Positions 1 through 9,788 of a stretch of DNA of 64,000 nucleotides are shown here, piece by piece. The stretch covers positions 682,001-746,000 of the forward strand of contig NC_050734.1 in the NCBI RefSeq assembly GCF_014133895.1, read 5' to 3'. This stretch comes from Torulaspora globosa. Taxonomy: Eukaryota; Ascomycota; Saccharomycetes; Saccharomycetales; Saccharomycetaceae. Made by a program: the position numbers and the translations under genes. Each line of letters starts with the position of its first letter. Positions within the stretch are counted from its first letter, which is position 1. The notes below the pieces were generated by a model. The model saw nothing but the letters and a program-made list of their open reading frames with translations. It had not been told where the DNA came from and did no database searches.

Positions 1-256
1 CAACCTCTCTTTCCTACTAGTGGTTTCCCAAGACCAGATGTAATCCTCGTTCAAGGTGGCAGTTATATACCGCTTGTGCGCTTTAGATGCCCGTCTCGTC
101 ACATTGAGCATCTGAGAGTTAGATGACTCATGAAGAGCATCGCTCAGAGGGCGATTTGAGATTAAAATGGATGGCCCGCATCCAACTACTTGCTTTGTAG
201 ACGTATATACATCTGTGGCTTGTTGCCGTGAGAAGTTTACGGACCACGTCGTCTTA
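1..256. other. left-edge intergenic sequence
   Basis: No gene is supported here. The stretch lies downstream of the ULS1 stop. The only recognisable element is a perfect Gcn4-type heptamer TGACTCA at 124-130, which could serve a gene beyond the left edge or be chance. Confidence 0.4.
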
Positions 257-3200
257 TTAAAGTGTGTTCAAACCGAAAAGGAATCCAAGTTCGCGAGCAC
301 CAAGTCTATTGACCGAATCCATGTTGCTAGCATCCATCGCAGCATCGACCATCTCCCTCTTTCTTTTCTGAAGCTCGGCGATCCTATCTTCGACGCTATT
401 CTTGATGAAAAGTTTGTGCACATGAACTTCCTTTGTTTGACTAATTCTATGGCATCGGTCCTGCGCTTGCTCTTCAACATATGGGTTCCAAAATGGATCG
501 ACGATGACTACATGATTGGCACAGGTCAAAGTTAAACCCGAATTACCGGCTTTCATCGAAATTAATAGAACCCTTTTGTCTTTTTCTCGGTAGAACCTGT
601 TAATAACATCAGATCTCTGTTGGGCATTCATATCTCCTGTGTATCTGAGGAAGGGCACCTTCAACTCGGTCAAAAAGTGCTCGAAAAGATCAAAAAAGGT
701 GGTAAACTGTGAAAAGACTAGTATCTTTTCCATGTCTGACTTTTCCATTACCTTCTGGATGACATCGATGCATTGGCGCATTTTGGTCGAAGGTTTCAAA
801 GTCTTAAGATCTGGGAAGTAGACGTTTCGAGCCTTACTCTTCTGTCGCATCATCTCTCCTTGGTATTCAGCGAAAAGCATTTGCTCGGTAAATGACTGGT
901 TTATTACCTGATCATACAGTCTATATGAAACAATCTCCGTTTCCAAAGTTCGGTTCTGACATTTCTTGCAAGGCAGGCGCAGGATACCCTTCTCTGTATG
1001 TAGTGCATTAGGAAGACCGGCCGCTTCATCGACAAATGGTTCGACGCACGCTTCGCACAGAAGATGGCCACAACCAGTTAGAACACTAGATGATTCCGGT
1101 TCTAACTGTTCGAGGCACCAGAAGCAAGTCATGAGATCCATGGAATTGATCACCACTTCTTGTTGATCTTTTGACATAGCGCGAATGCGACGATAAAGTC
1201 TTAGCCAGTCATTCTCAAAACTTTTCCCGTTAGCCACTTTCGTATCCTCCGCCTTCTTCTCTCCCGCAATGACTAATTCTGGGTGACAACATGCTTGTCT
1301 CAACCTCAACAATAAAGTCAATACACTAGAATAGCCTCCTCGAGCTTTTTTCTCCAAGATTCTCTTCGCAATCTTCTGGTTTTTCTGCTCTAAATTAGAG
1401 TAAAAAGCCTGCTCTTCGCCTTCCAAGTGAGCTTCCTCGATTTCGACATCTTTTGCAGGCAGCTCTAAAATTCCTTTGCCATCAATCTTGTCTGTTTTCG
1501 ACCGACGCAGCATAATTGCTTTCAAAAGGACTCTGACTTTCTTCATGGTTCGTTTGCGGTCTTCGCTATCATAATCATTATTCCGATTATTACTGAGTGG
1601 CCTGCCAATATCGGCGTTGAAGCGTTCCTCCCGGTGGTACGGTGGGATTCTTAGGAATCTTATCAACGAATATAGTTCGCTCATATTGTTTTGTATGGGC
1701 GTTCCGGAAAGTATCCATCTATATTTTGAAGAAACTGTGCAACATGCTTTGGCCGCCTTGGTGTTTTTATTCTTGATGTTTTGACCCTCATCAAGAATGA
1801 CTCTATAAAATGTACTCTCATTCCGAAAGAAGGGCGACCAATATTCATTTCGTTGCTTTAGGGAGTTCATTGCTTCAATATTCTCAATAGTAGGATAGTC
1901 CTTACCGATCTCACTCAACTGCAGAGGCCAATGTCTCTTAAACTCAATAGCCAAAGTTTGGTAGGATACTAGGATAGCGTCATATTTGGCTAGAGTATTC
2001 CAGTCATTAGATTTATTACCACCTGCCCCACCATAGATGTAACTTTTGAAGTTTGCAGTCTTTTTTATTTTGGTTTCGATTTCACCTTGCCAGGAACGCA
2101 GCACGGAGACTGGTGCGACAATGAGGCTGGTCTTGCAAGCTTCATTTTTCGATCGATGAGCAAGCATCAATGCTATCGCCTGGACAGTTTTACCTAGTCC
2201 CATGTCATCCGCCAAGATACCTCCCTTTTTCCTAGAGTTTTCTACATTCAAGAGCCATTTCAACCCGATCCTTTGATGCTTTAACAAATTTACAGTCAGT
2301 TCTTCAGGTGTGAGAGTCTCGCCTTCGATTTCATCCTCATCTTGTTTGATGTTTTCTAGCAGTGATCTAATTTGCTCTTGATCATCTGCAGAGTATACAT
2401 TAGCAACCTGGAAATTGCTTGAACGTGAGTAACTCTGCGGTTCCATAATTGCGTAAGCATCGACGGTTTCTTGTGCATCGATGAACGCTTCCTCTTTATC
2501 ATGCTGCAATTTTGGTAAGAGATCAAGTTCACTTCGAGTAGTTACTATGCCATAATTTTTGAGATTTTCGTAAAGCTTATCCATTCGCAAACCTTGCTCT
2601 TTCAGCTCCACAACAGTCGCTGCTACTTTCTGCTTGAAAGCAGTTGAGGGCGGCATGCCTGAATCAACGAATTGTCTCAAGTCTTGAAGCAGATTCAGGG
2701 AATCAATGATTCGCGATTTTATCGAGAAGTTTCTGTTTGAGTTTTTGACCAGTTCTCTAGCAACTTCCAAGCTCTTGTAAAACTGAGCCCTTCTATCTAC
2801 CTTCAAAATGTTTCGGTTCCTAAATTGGATTCCAAAATCTTGCAAAGTGTCGTAGACCAATGGCATCTTGACGCCATTTTGGAAAAGCATCTCCGCAGCA
2901 TCACGACAGGTATTTCTCATTGATATATTGGATGTCTTGCCCATTTGGAAATGGTCCCTATATCGCCTTATTAAATCAAGCTGCTGATATAGGGTCCTTT
3001 TTGTCAACTCCGTTCTTGAAGTGTTTTCCGCCAACAATTGTTTGGCTGTTTCTAAGGACGCCGCAAACAGGTCTTTCTTCTCGGTTGCTGGCATGGAAAT
3101 TCTTGGAGACCCCTCCCTGGATAATCTTTCGAGCTTCAATGCATTAAGTTTCTTGTCCAGTTCCAGACTCATTTTTAAATACGATGCATGGTCTATGGAC

Positions 3201-3946
3201 CCGCTTTTCGCCATATTCCCGATCCTCTCCTTTTGTGCAAGCAAATTCTGTCTTTCTTTCACGTAGATTTCACCCTCCTCACCATCTACCCGGGTTTGAT
3301 TTAACTCGACACTATGGCTGGATACAAAAGCGTTCCATTTATTGGCAAAATCATGCATTCTTCTTTTCACATCCTCCAGCTTCGATCTGGTAACTTGCCT
3401 CTTTCTATCCAGGCGCTCCATAGAGAGTCTAGCCTCTTCCAACAGGATCTGCTGCGTCCTGCTCAACTGCTCACCGCCATTGTTTATCGACTTATCGAGT
3501 AACGACCACTTCCTCTTGGCATCCGAAAACTCCTCCTCTCTCTTGACCAATTTCTTCTGCAAGATAGCACTATTCGCTTGTAATGACTTGAAAATAGCAC
3601 TGTTCGCTTGTAACGACTTTGAACTATCTCTAAAGAAGATTTCCTTGCTTTGCGGATCCATTTCATTGTTCCCCTTCTCATCGTCAATCAACGTTATAAC
3701 TTCACGGCCGGGATTGGGTCTCTTATTCGGTTCGTCGTCAAGCTCCAGATGCTCAACTTGTCTCTTGGAACCGGCTGGGGCGGCCTGCATGGAGCTCTTG
3801 AGAGGTGAACTAAAGTCATGTCGTATCTTCGGCGAGTCCTTCAAACTGGGAAGCCTTTGCGATGAAGCGGCAATAGCACTCTTCTTAGAACCCGCATCGA
3901 CATCGTCTAAAGTCAAATCAATGGTCGGCACGTCTGCAACTTCCAT
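257..3946 (-). CDS. ULS1: SWI2/SNF2-family ATPase with RING finger, Uls1-like
   Basis: Predicted 1229-residue nuclear DNA translocase and SUMO-targeted ubiquitin-ligase-like factor, homolog of S. cerevisiae YOR191W. The N-terminus has two SUMO-interacting motif candidates (TIDLTLDD at residues 8-15 and VITLID near 83-88) and then a long charged coiled-coil region. The SNF2 ATPase core shows Walker A (DDMGLGKT, near 586) and the motif II variant DEGQ (near 719). A C3HC4-type RING finger near 935-990 is inserted before the C-terminal helicase lobe, whose conserved QDRCHRI motif is present. The protein is clearly shorter than the roughly 1600-residue S. cerevisiae protein, mainly at the N-terminus. 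The ATG at 3946 is used; the codon just before it is GTG. EXG1 and ULS1 are in tandem, as SPR1 and ULS1 are in S. cerevisiae. Confidence 0.93.
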   Translation of the reverse strand: MEVADVPTIDLTLDDVDAGSKKSAIAASSQRLPSLKDSPKIRHDFSSPLKSSMQAAPAGSKRQVEHLELDDEPNKRPNPGREVITLIDDEKGNNEMDPQSKEIFFRDSSKSLQANSAIFKSLQANSAILQKKLVKREEEFSDAKRKWSLLDKSINNGGEQLSRTQQILLEEARLSMERLDRKRQVTRSKLEDVKRRMHDFANKWNAFVSSHSVELNQTRVDGEEGEIYVKERQNLLAQKERIGNMAKSGSIDHASYLKMSLELDKKLNALKLERLSREGSPRISMPATEKKDLFAASLETAKQLLAENTSRTELTKRTLYQQLDLIRRYRDHFQMGKTSNISMRNTCRDAAEMLFQNGVKMPLVYDTLQDFGIQFRNRNILKVDRRAQFYKSLEVARELVKNSNRNFSIKSRIIDSLNLLQDLRQFVDSGMPPSTAFKQKVAATVVELKEQGLRMDKLYENLKNYGIVTTRSELDLLPKLQHDKEEAFIDAQETVDAYAIMEPQSYSRSSNFQVANVYSADDQEQIRSLLENIKQDEDEIEGETLTPEELTVNLLKHQRIGLKWLLNVENSRKKGGILADDMGLGKTVQAIALMLAHRSKNEACKTSLIVAPVSVLRSWQGEIETKIKKTANFKSYIYGGAGGNKSNDWNTLAKYDAILVSYQTLAIEFKRHWPLQLSEIGKDYPTIENIEAMNSLKQRNEYWSPFFRNESTFYRVILDEGQNIKNKNTKAAKACCTVSSKYRWILSGTPIQNNMSELYSLIRFLRIPPYHREERFNADIGRPLSNNRNNDYDSEDRKRTMKKVRVLLKAIMLRRSKTDKIDGKGILELPAKDVEIEEAHLEGEEQAFYSNLEQKNQKIAKRILEKKARGGYSSVLTLLLRLRQACCHPELVIAGEKKAEDTKVANGKSFENDWLRLYRRIRAMSKDQQEVVINSMDLMTCFWCLEQLEPESSSVLTGCGHLLCEACVEPFVDEAAGLPNALHTEKGILRLPCKKCQNRTLETEIVSYRLYDQVINQSFTEQMLFAEYQGEMMRQKSKARNVYFPDLKTLKPSTKMRQCIDVIQKVMEKSDMEKILVFSQFTTFFDLFEHFLTELKVPFLRYTGDMNAQQRSDVINRFYREKDKRVLLISMKAGNSGLTLTCANHVVIVDPFWNPYVEEQAQDRCHRISQTKEVHVHKLFIKNSVEDRIAELQKRKREMVDAAMDASNMDSVNRLGARELGFLFGLNTL
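3563..3622. repeat. two-unit 30-bp direct repeat inside ULS1
   Basis: Two adjacent 30-bp units (3563-3592 and 3593-3622) differ at only a few positions and encode the repeated decapeptide KSLQANSAI(F/L) in the N-terminal coiled-coil region of ULS1. The length is a multiple of three, so the frame is kept. This looks like a recent slippage or unequal-exchange duplication. Confidence 0.8.
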
Positions 3947-4150
3947 CACGGAGCTACTCGGTCAAATCAGATCACTTTCTGTGTTGTCTTGTGTGTTTCT
4001 TTATAGTCGAAGACTGGTTAAATCACCTTGCGCGAACGGCTTTAAGACCAGGTCATAATATGTGTATCTTTTATTTATACTAAATGAATGCCTAAAGAAC
4101 TGAAAAGAATGAAACTGAGAACTGACAAGTCGTGAGACTAGATCTTCACC

Positions 4151-5482
4151 TTATTTACATTGCCCTGGATATTTCCTGTCGGTCAAAGGTTGTGGGAACA
4201 ATCCGTGGTAGGTTAATCTTTGCAAATCCCATTCGATAGTGGATTCGGTCTTGTAACACCAGATGATCCAGCCACCTCTCTTTTCAAAAGCATCCAATTG
4301 GGCTTCGACGTATCTCCTTGTGTTTTGCTTTCTCTGATCGGACCAAGAGCTAATGTCTTCGTTGTTTTGACAGGAACCAATGTAGCTGGAATGCTCGTTG
4401 CCCTTGTTGAACGAACCATCGTAACGAGCCCCGTAACCAACGCCGTTGATCCACTTGGTACAGTCGGTCAAAGCGGCCGCGAATTCACCACACACGGTCC
4501 AGTGAGCCTCCGTTAGGGCACCCTGACCCCAGGAGCACGCGACCGCGACGTGCTCGTCGATAGATCTTTGCAACTCCCCACTGGAGAAGACCTGGTAGTG
4601 GTGGTGGTCAACAACGACGCCCCAAGCGCCGGAGTCAGCCGTTAGGAAATTGTCCCAGTAGTTGAACGGCTGGAAGGCGTCGTGGATAACAATAATTTGA
4701 TTTCTCTGCAGAGTGTTCCTCAGATAGTTGTAGGCTGGTGTGTAGAAGTTTTGCTTCAGTTTTTGCATGTCGAGAACGGGGCCCAATGGTTCGTTAATCA
4801 ACTCAACACCGATCACAGTGTCCAGATATTCATCCTGAGAATATTTCTCCAACAGATAGTTAACGACTTTGGTGGTCACTGCTAAGTTGCTGTCTTCTAG
4901 GAAAGCCCACGAGTCTCTCAAACCGGAGTTGTCGAACCCGTTCTGGGAGCCTGCAGCCCCGTGAAGATCGACCCAAACCTTCAGACCGTACTTGGAAGCC
5001 CACCCGATCGCCTTGTCCAAGTACTCCGCCTGACTGCCTTTCACGTATGGATCGCTGTCGAGCAACTCATACGCCCAGTACCCAATTGGAATTCTGACCA
5101 GATTGAACCCCAGATTAGCGATATTCTGGAAGTCTGTCTCCGTGTAAAAGCTCGACCAATGTGCCTCCAAACGACTCGAAGCAACCTCCTTACCCAGCGC
5201 CTGCGCAAAATGGTACTCATCTACAGGGATCCCTTCGTCACTGTTAGCGTTTGTGCGGAAAGTTTCAAACAAAGAGGGCGTAATGTACGGTTCCAAGACC
5301 AGCCAACCACCAATATTCACTCCACGAATCGGTTCCGAATATTGAATGGCTCCGTAGTCGAAAAACCTCTTCTCATTTCGATCGGTAAGAAACTGCACCG
5401 AATGAGGTGACTTGGCTGGGATCGGAGATCCCAGCACTAAACCTAGCGATACAACCGACAGCAGAAGCGATTGCAAGAGCAT
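4151..5482 (-). CDS. EXG1: secreted exo-1,3-beta-glucanase (GH5), Exg1/Spr1-like
   Basis: A 443-residue cell-wall glucanase, the single pre-duplication counterpart of EXG1 (YLR300W) and the sporulation-specific SPR1 (YOR190W). The N-terminus is a signal peptide (residues 1 to about 18). A Kex2-type dibasic KR follows at 38-39, so mature protein would begin FFDYG. GH5 catalytic landmarks are visible: the acid/base glutamate in the INEP segment (near 230) and the nucleophile glutamate in the CGEF segment (near 332), followed by the conserved ALTDC.KW.NGVG stretch. The open frame continues 42 codons upstream of the chosen ATG, but that part is an alternating Ile-Tyr stretch encoded by a TA repeat. 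The start at 5482 puts the signal peptide at the N-terminus. Confidence 0.94.
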   Translation of the reverse strand: MLLQSLLLSVVSLGLVLGSPIPAKSPHSVQFLTDRNEKRFFDYGAIQYSEPIRGVNIGGWLVLEPYITPSLFETFRTNANSDEGIPVDEYHFAQALGKEVASSRLEAHWSSFYTETDFQNIANLGFNLVRIPIGYWAYELLDSDPYVKGSQAEYLDKAIGWASKYGLKVWVDLHGAAGSQNGFDNSGLRDSWAFLEDSNLAVTTKVVNYLLEKYSQDEYLDTVIGVELINEPLGPVLDMQKLKQNFYTPAYNYLRNTLQRNQIIVIHDAFQPFNYWDNFLTADSGAWGVVVDHHHYQVFSSGELQRSIDEHVAVACSWGQGALTEAHWTVCGEFAAALTDCTKWINGVGYGARYDGSFNKGNEHSSYIGSCQNNEDISSWSDQRKQNTRRYVEAQLDAFEKRGGWIIWCYKTESTIEWDLQRLTYHGLFPQPLTDRKYPGQCK

Positions 5483-5580
5483 TTGAGCGAGCGAGTATAG
5501 TAGCCAGATACAAATGCTGACAGCGATTACAGTAACTGAACTAAATAAGGAATAGCTCACGATTCTATTCTGTACATAAA

Positions 5581-5600
5581 TATATATATATATATATATA
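5581..5600. repeat. (TA)10 microsatellite
   Basis: Ten consecutive TA dinucleotides about 100 bases upstream of the EXG1 ATG. It may serve as an AT-rich or TATA-like promoter segment, and it is expected to vary in length between strains. Confidence 0.9.
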
Positions 5601-5924
5601 CAAAGCACAAAAACTCAAACGATTTACAGGAATGTTTCAAGCAAGTAATACAAAGAAGCAAGCAAAAAGACCAGCAGAAGTCCACATAAATAACCCATGC
5701 AATCATATATCATATATAGAGGGTAGTTATTGGGCAATGCGAGATGACGGCCTATACGGTGCTGCGGCGATTCCTTGCTGCTGCGTGCTGCTGTTGGAAA
5801 CAATAAGATACGACGCGCTCGAACGCAGAAGAGTCCGCAGCCGTGGCCCCGTTCGCAGCGAAAATCGCATGGCTAGTCGCATCGAGCGACGCGAAAATCA
5901 CAGATGCGGGATCTCCCGATCTGG

Positions 5925-5945
5925 ACGCGACGCGACGCGTCGCGT
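5925..5945. promoter_or_regulatory. ACGCG repeat with MCB (ACGCGT) core
   Basis: ACGCG occurs three times in a row, and the stretch 5930-5945 is a perfect 16-bp palindrome containing the MluI cell-cycle box ACGCGT at 5935-5940. MCB elements bind MBF at G1/S in S. cerevisiae. The site lies about 450 bases upstream of EXG1 and just past the IES4 stop, so regulation of EXG1 is possible but only inferred. Confidence 0.4.
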
Positions 5946-5960
5946 CTGGGTCCGTCTTTC

Positions 5961-6245
5961 CTACTCGTTTTCAGCGTCACGTGCGTCTGCTGCCGCCGCT
6001 TCCTCGCATCGCTTCGCCCGGATGTCTCTTCTTGTCCAGCCGGTGAACTGGATGTCGTAACCGACAAAGGACTTGACGTTTACGCTGTGGGGTTCATGGT
6101 CCCATGGTATGACGGGTTTTGTAGAGAACGTTTTCTTCTTTGCTTCGTCCTTGCCGGCGGCAGTAGTGGTCTTGTTCTTGTTTTCCGGCGAGGCTGAGGG
6201 TTGCGAGTTGTTGGTTGTAGTGTTGGTGGTTGCGCTCTGCGACAT
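5961..6245 (-). CDS. IES4: INO80 chromatin-remodelling complex subunit Ies4
   Basis: A 94-residue homolog of YOR189W. The N-terminal 40 residues are low-complexity (Asn/Thr/Ser, then Lys-rich). The conserved core KPV.PWD followed by KSF.GY...FTGW.RRD.R occupies about residues 43-78 and matches the S. cerevisiae protein. The acidic C-terminal tail is much shorter than in S. cerevisiae (116 residues in total). It lies between EXG1/SPR1 and MSB1 exactly as in the YOR190-YOR188 block. It acts in the nucleus as a yeast-specific INO80 subunit. Confidence 0.9.
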   Translation of the reverse strand: MSQSATTNTTTNNSQPSASPENKNKTTTAAGKDEAKKKTFSTKPVIPWDHEPHSVNVKSFVGYDIQFTGWTRRDIRAKRCEEAAAADARDAENE

Positions 6246-6350
6246 CTCGGTTGGTTTCTTATCCAGGTATTCTAGATGGGACGTTGCGAGACTTGCGGCG
6301 GATTCAAGTGGAAAAAAATGGACGCCTGCTCGTATAACTTGACTGCGAGT

Positions 6351-9300
6351 TCATATGCCGAAGTCACCGTTTCGTATATTGTTGTGCAGTTTCTTTCTGT
6401 CCTGCTGCCGGTTGATGTGGCCACCGTGCAGCTTCGCGCCGGGTATCCGCGAAGTGGTAGAAGGGTCCACGTGACCGTAGAATTGAGTTCTTGCTTGCGT
6501 TTGGGGGGATCTGGTCGGGCCCGTGGGGTACTGGTGCTGTCTTGGGTGTGGCGGCTGCTGATATCGTGCGTAGTCACCGTTTGGCGGTGGGAGTTGGTAG
6601 TGGTGAGCCCTTGGCGGATGGTCTACGGCGTAAGGTGTCTCGGCTGGGGCTTGGTATGGGCCGCCTCTCAGCTCGGGAGAACGATGTCCGTAGGCGACCG
6701 GCGGTTGCGCGGGAAATTGGTCCTGCGGGCGAGTGTACGGTGGGTAGCCGCTGCCGGGGTACTGGGTGATCTGGGCGCGAGGCGGGTATATGTTAGCGGG
6801 AAGCTTTGATGGTGGTGCAGCCGCCGCTGGTTGTCTGGGAGGCGACTGCGATCTTGCCGTGTAGTCAGAAGTCTGGGGATACCCAAGTGGTCCCGCAGCT
6901 TGAGATCTTGCTGTGTATTCTGCGGTCTGCGGAAGTTGTGGGCGAGGCGCGGGCTGTCTCGCAGGCGACTGTGACCTGGTATAGTAGCTGTCGGCCTGAG
7001 GGTACACGGGCGGCTGTGCTGCTGGCGGGGGGAGTGGCGCTCTGGGAGGCGACTGCGACCTTGCCGTGTACGCAGCAGTTTGAGGATACTCCGGCGCTCG
7101 CGGCCTGGGAGGCGATTGTGCTCTCGGTACGTTTCTAACGGCTGGTGGTGCACCTGCTTCTTGTGATGCGGGCGGTGGCGGCGACCTTGCCACAGACCCA
7201 ATGGCGTCATTCTGTCCTGGTAGACTGGCAGGTGTTGTTGGTAGCACTTGTCCCTGGACTGCTACGTCGGGCCGGATTGGCGAGGTCGCTCCTGAGCCGT
7301 TATTGATTCTTATCTCAGGCAGCTGCTTCTCAAGCGGACTGGGATGTCGAGAATCCGCCCGCACCTGTACGTCTTCTTGTGAGTCTAGGGGTTGTAAAGA
7401 AGGTACGCTTCCATTCAGCTTCAACGACGGGACAGCGCTCGCTGAGGATGTTGGGGTGTCGGTGTATGCTTGTGCGGGCTTGTATTGATCAAACTTTGTC
7501 AGACTGTCAAACGTTTCCCTTGTAGAATTGCCGGCAGTTGAAGGAAGATCGTCGCAGCCTGAAAAATTAGCCATATCCTCCGTTATCATCTGATCCATCA
7601 TACCTTTCAGCTCCTCCATTGCTTCGTCTGATCGATTTTTCGTCTGGGTCATTGAGGCGACCGGTGCAGATCGCTCACGCGTCATGTTGGTGCGGCGGGA
7701 CTCCAACTCGGCATCCTCATCGTCGTCAAATCCATGATCTGCGAAAATATCTTTGAAGCCGTCAACGTCGCGCTCGATGGGAGGAAGTTCATAGATTGAT
7801 CTATGAGGATCGATCAAAATCGAATCCTTTTTTACTTGAGGCGCCGCTGTTCTCTCCTCTTTGGATGGAAGTGTGTCGTTACCTGAGGTCTTCCTCTTTG
7901 CCTTACTAAGAGGATTCCATTTTGCTATTTTTTGCTCAATTGCATGCAAATTCACGTTATGCTTTGATCCGTTCTTACCAAGGGACTCCTTGCTAATGAT
8001 TGTGTGATAACCGTCACTAGACGGGCTATCGCTGGATTGTGATCCAGCAGATGGAACCCTCTTTTGGAAACTTTCGTAGACTGGCGTGACTTTCCTTTGG
8101 TCCTTTTGTGGCAATTGCTCCTTAGGTAGCTCAGAGTGAGGAACCAGACCTTCTATATCTCGCTGCCTCTGATGCTTGCGAGATTCTAAAGTTATGTCAC
8201 ATTCTTGAAATAGGACCCACTTCTTAAATCCATCGAACTCAAACTCTAATATCAAAGACCGGCCAAATAAGTTCCTTTTTGAAGATGTTTGCTCGTATGA
8301 GAGAGTAGATAACCATGCCCAGATAAAAAAATCATCTATATCAACCCTTTTGACTTCGATGCTTTCTGGAAGTTTAGCTTCATTAGGTAGACACTTTCTT
8401 TTTGACCAGCCCGCTTGAAAAGTTGAGTGTTTCGTTGACATTAGTTTCATCAGTCTACGAGATTCCTGAGACATCTTTCGGCTTATGCCTTCGACTTGAT
8501 TGCTCTTTTTGAACAGTGACTTCAGAAGGGCATAATCTTCCCTTGCTTGGAAGGCATCGTACTTCGAAAAGTCAAGTAACTCGCCACAACGTTCCAACAG
8601 TTCCCATGGCTTTCTTGAAAATCTGTCAGTATGCAATGTCACCAATGGGATCGTTAATACAGTTTGAGAGGAATATGCTGTAGATCCCTTGGGCGGATAT
8701 TCGTTATTGAACAAGAGGCTTTTCAACGTGGATGGTAGTTGAGCACTCTCCAGGTCCTGCGGTACAAAGCTCTTCAGAAAAGCTAAAAGAAGATGAAACA
8801 TTGCGTCCGTAGCCGGTATCCAATCGTTCAAGCCGTCCTGAAATGAGTTGTTCGGTGATTCAGATGTATTTGTGAAATCATAATCAAGTGAATTACCAGT
8901 CGCTTCCAATGGCTTACCAAATGCCCATATTGCACACATCTTGGATATCTTCCGAGCGCTCATCTTATTAACCCGAGAATTCGATGCCAGAGACACGATC
9001 AGGTCAAAGAAATCGTAAACGATCGAAGCATGACTTGGTGATGATAAACACTGAGGCATAAGCTCCAAGAATCCTCTTGTAGGGTAGTTTTTCTCCTTCT
9101 CTCTGGCCTTAAACTGTAGGTATGCCTTCCATCCGATGACTTCACCATCAGGTAGTCGACACCATAGATATGTCAATCCCTGGAAGAGTGTCAATGGCTC
9201 AGTCTTCTGCACAATTCTTATTCTCTGTTTTTCCGCCACAGGTTGACCATTACCCATCGGAAACAAGCTATTTAAAAGTCTCAGTAGCTTCTCGTTCGTC

Positions 9301-9599
9301 TGTTGCGGCCTGAAAGGGATCATCAGGTATTCCACATCAGCGCCCTTGTCTTTCAGTCCAGCTGTTATCGCATGTATTACATCTTTTACCTTCTCACGAT
9401 CAAAAGATTGAAAAAACTCAAACTCCTCGTCCTCTTGATAATCTTCATCTCCGTGCCCTTTGCGAAGGTTCATTGAAGGTCTTGCTGGCTCTGCGTTGTC
9501 ATTTCGCTTCGGTGATGAGCTTGAAGGCTCTTTATTGAGGTTAGCCTCTGGAGGTGGCGTTGGCAAAGGTTTTGAAGCAGTTGCATTAGTTATGCCCAT
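6351..9599 (-). CDS. MSB1: Msb1-like bud emergence / Rho1-Cdc42 pathway adaptor
   Basis: A 1082-residue homolog of YOR188W, which links Cdc42/Cdc24 polarity signalling with Rho1 and Pkc1 at the bud neck. The conserved N-terminal half (about residues 60-480) contains the RhoGAP-like Msb1 domain, with strongly conserved segments such as MIPFRP, MPQCL.SP.HASIVYDFFDL and MSARKISKMCAIWAF. The C-terminal half is disordered and Pro/Gln/Ser-rich, with a run of YTARSQSPPR-like repeats at about residues 820-925. The extreme C-terminus (KLHG..I..Q.RKK....IR.G.FGI) is conserved with S. cerevisiae. Its position after IES4 is syntenic. Confidence 0.94.
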   Translation of the reverse strand: MGITNATASKPLPTPPPEANLNKEPSSSSPKRNDNAEPARPSMNLRKGHGDEDYQEDEEFEFFQSFDREKVKDVIHAITAGLKDKGADVEYLMIPFRPQQTNEKLLRLLNSLFPMGNGQPVAEKQRIRIVQKTEPLTLFQGLTYLWCRLPDGEVIGWKAYLQFKAREKEKNYPTRGFLELMPQCLSSPSHASIVYDFFDLIVSLASNSRVNKMSARKISKMCAIWAFGKPLEATGNSLDYDFTNTSESPNNSFQDGLNDWIPATDAMFHLLLAFLKSFVPQDLESAQLPSTLKSLLFNNEYPPKGSTAYSSQTVLTIPLVTLHTDRFSRKPWELLERCGELLDFSKYDAFQAREDYALLKSLFKKSNQVEGISRKMSQESRRLMKLMSTKHSTFQAGWSKRKCLPNEAKLPESIEVKRVDIDDFFIWAWLSTLSYEQTSSKRNLFGRSLILEFEFDGFKKWVLFQECDITLESRKHQRQRDIEGLVPHSELPKEQLPQKDQRKVTPVYESFQKRVPSAGSQSSDSPSSDGYHTIISKESLGKNGSKHNVNLHAIEQKIAKWNPLSKAKRKTSGNDTLPSKEERTAAPQVKKDSILIDPHRSIYELPPIERDVDGFKDIFADHGFDDDEDAELESRRTNMTRERSAPVASMTQTKNRSDEAMEELKGMMDQMITEDMANFSGCDDLPSTAGNSTRETFDSLTKFDQYKPAQAYTDTPTSSASAVPSLKLNGSVPSLQPLDSQEDVQVRADSRHPSPLEKQLPEIRINNGSGATSPIRPDVAVQGQVLPTTPASLPGQNDAIGSVARSPPPPASQEAGAPPAVRNVPRAQSPPRPRAPEYPQTAAYTARSQSPPRAPLPPPAAQPPVYPQADSYYTRSQSPARQPAPRPQLPQTAEYTARSQAAGPLGYPQTSDYTARSQSPPRQPAAAAPPSKLPANIYPPRAQITQYPGSGYPPYTRPQDQFPAQPPVAYGHRSPELRGGPYQAPAETPYAVDHPPRAHHYQLPPPNGDYARYQQPPHPRQHQYPTGPTRSPQTQARTQFYGHVDPSTTSRIPGAKLHGGHINRQQDRKKLHNNIRNGDFGI
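6830..7130 (-). repeat. degenerate RSQSPPR-type repeats in the MSB1 tail
   Basis: Five imperfect copies of a Tyr-(T/x)-A-R-S-Q-S-P-(P/A)-R unit, separated by Pro-rich spacers of about 20-30 residues, are encoded here. Each full copy has an SP or SPP site, a possible kinase or SH3 target. The repeats are visible in the DNA as recurring GGCGACTG blocks. Confidence 0.75.
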
Positions 9600-9788
9600 T
9601 CTTAGGACACGGTTCCATTCGTATAGGACTTCCGCTTGCCTTATGGTTGACGATGTTTACGAGAAATACTGATTTAAAAATTTTGAAACATTCGTGTCTT
9701 TAAAGATGCCCGCATAGAAAGTTTCATTAGCTATGTACGCTATAAGGCAGACTATATAAAGTATCTGTTCAAGGTCTGTAAACATCCA

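Larger units (their letters stand above)
5483..5960. other. EXG1 upstream region / IES4 3' flank
   Basis: No gene is supported in these 478 bases. It contains the TA microsatellite (5581-5600) close to EXG1 and a GC-rich MCB-like palindrome (5925-5945) next to the IES4 stop. Open frames here have no recognisable protein character. Confidence 0.6.

Noticed and set aside
3342..4058. Plus-strand 238-codon frame opposite the ULS1 5' end
   Set aside because: Ser/Leu/Cys-rich antisense of the acidic/Lys-rich ULS1 N-terminus; its hydrophobic look comes from the complementary codons.
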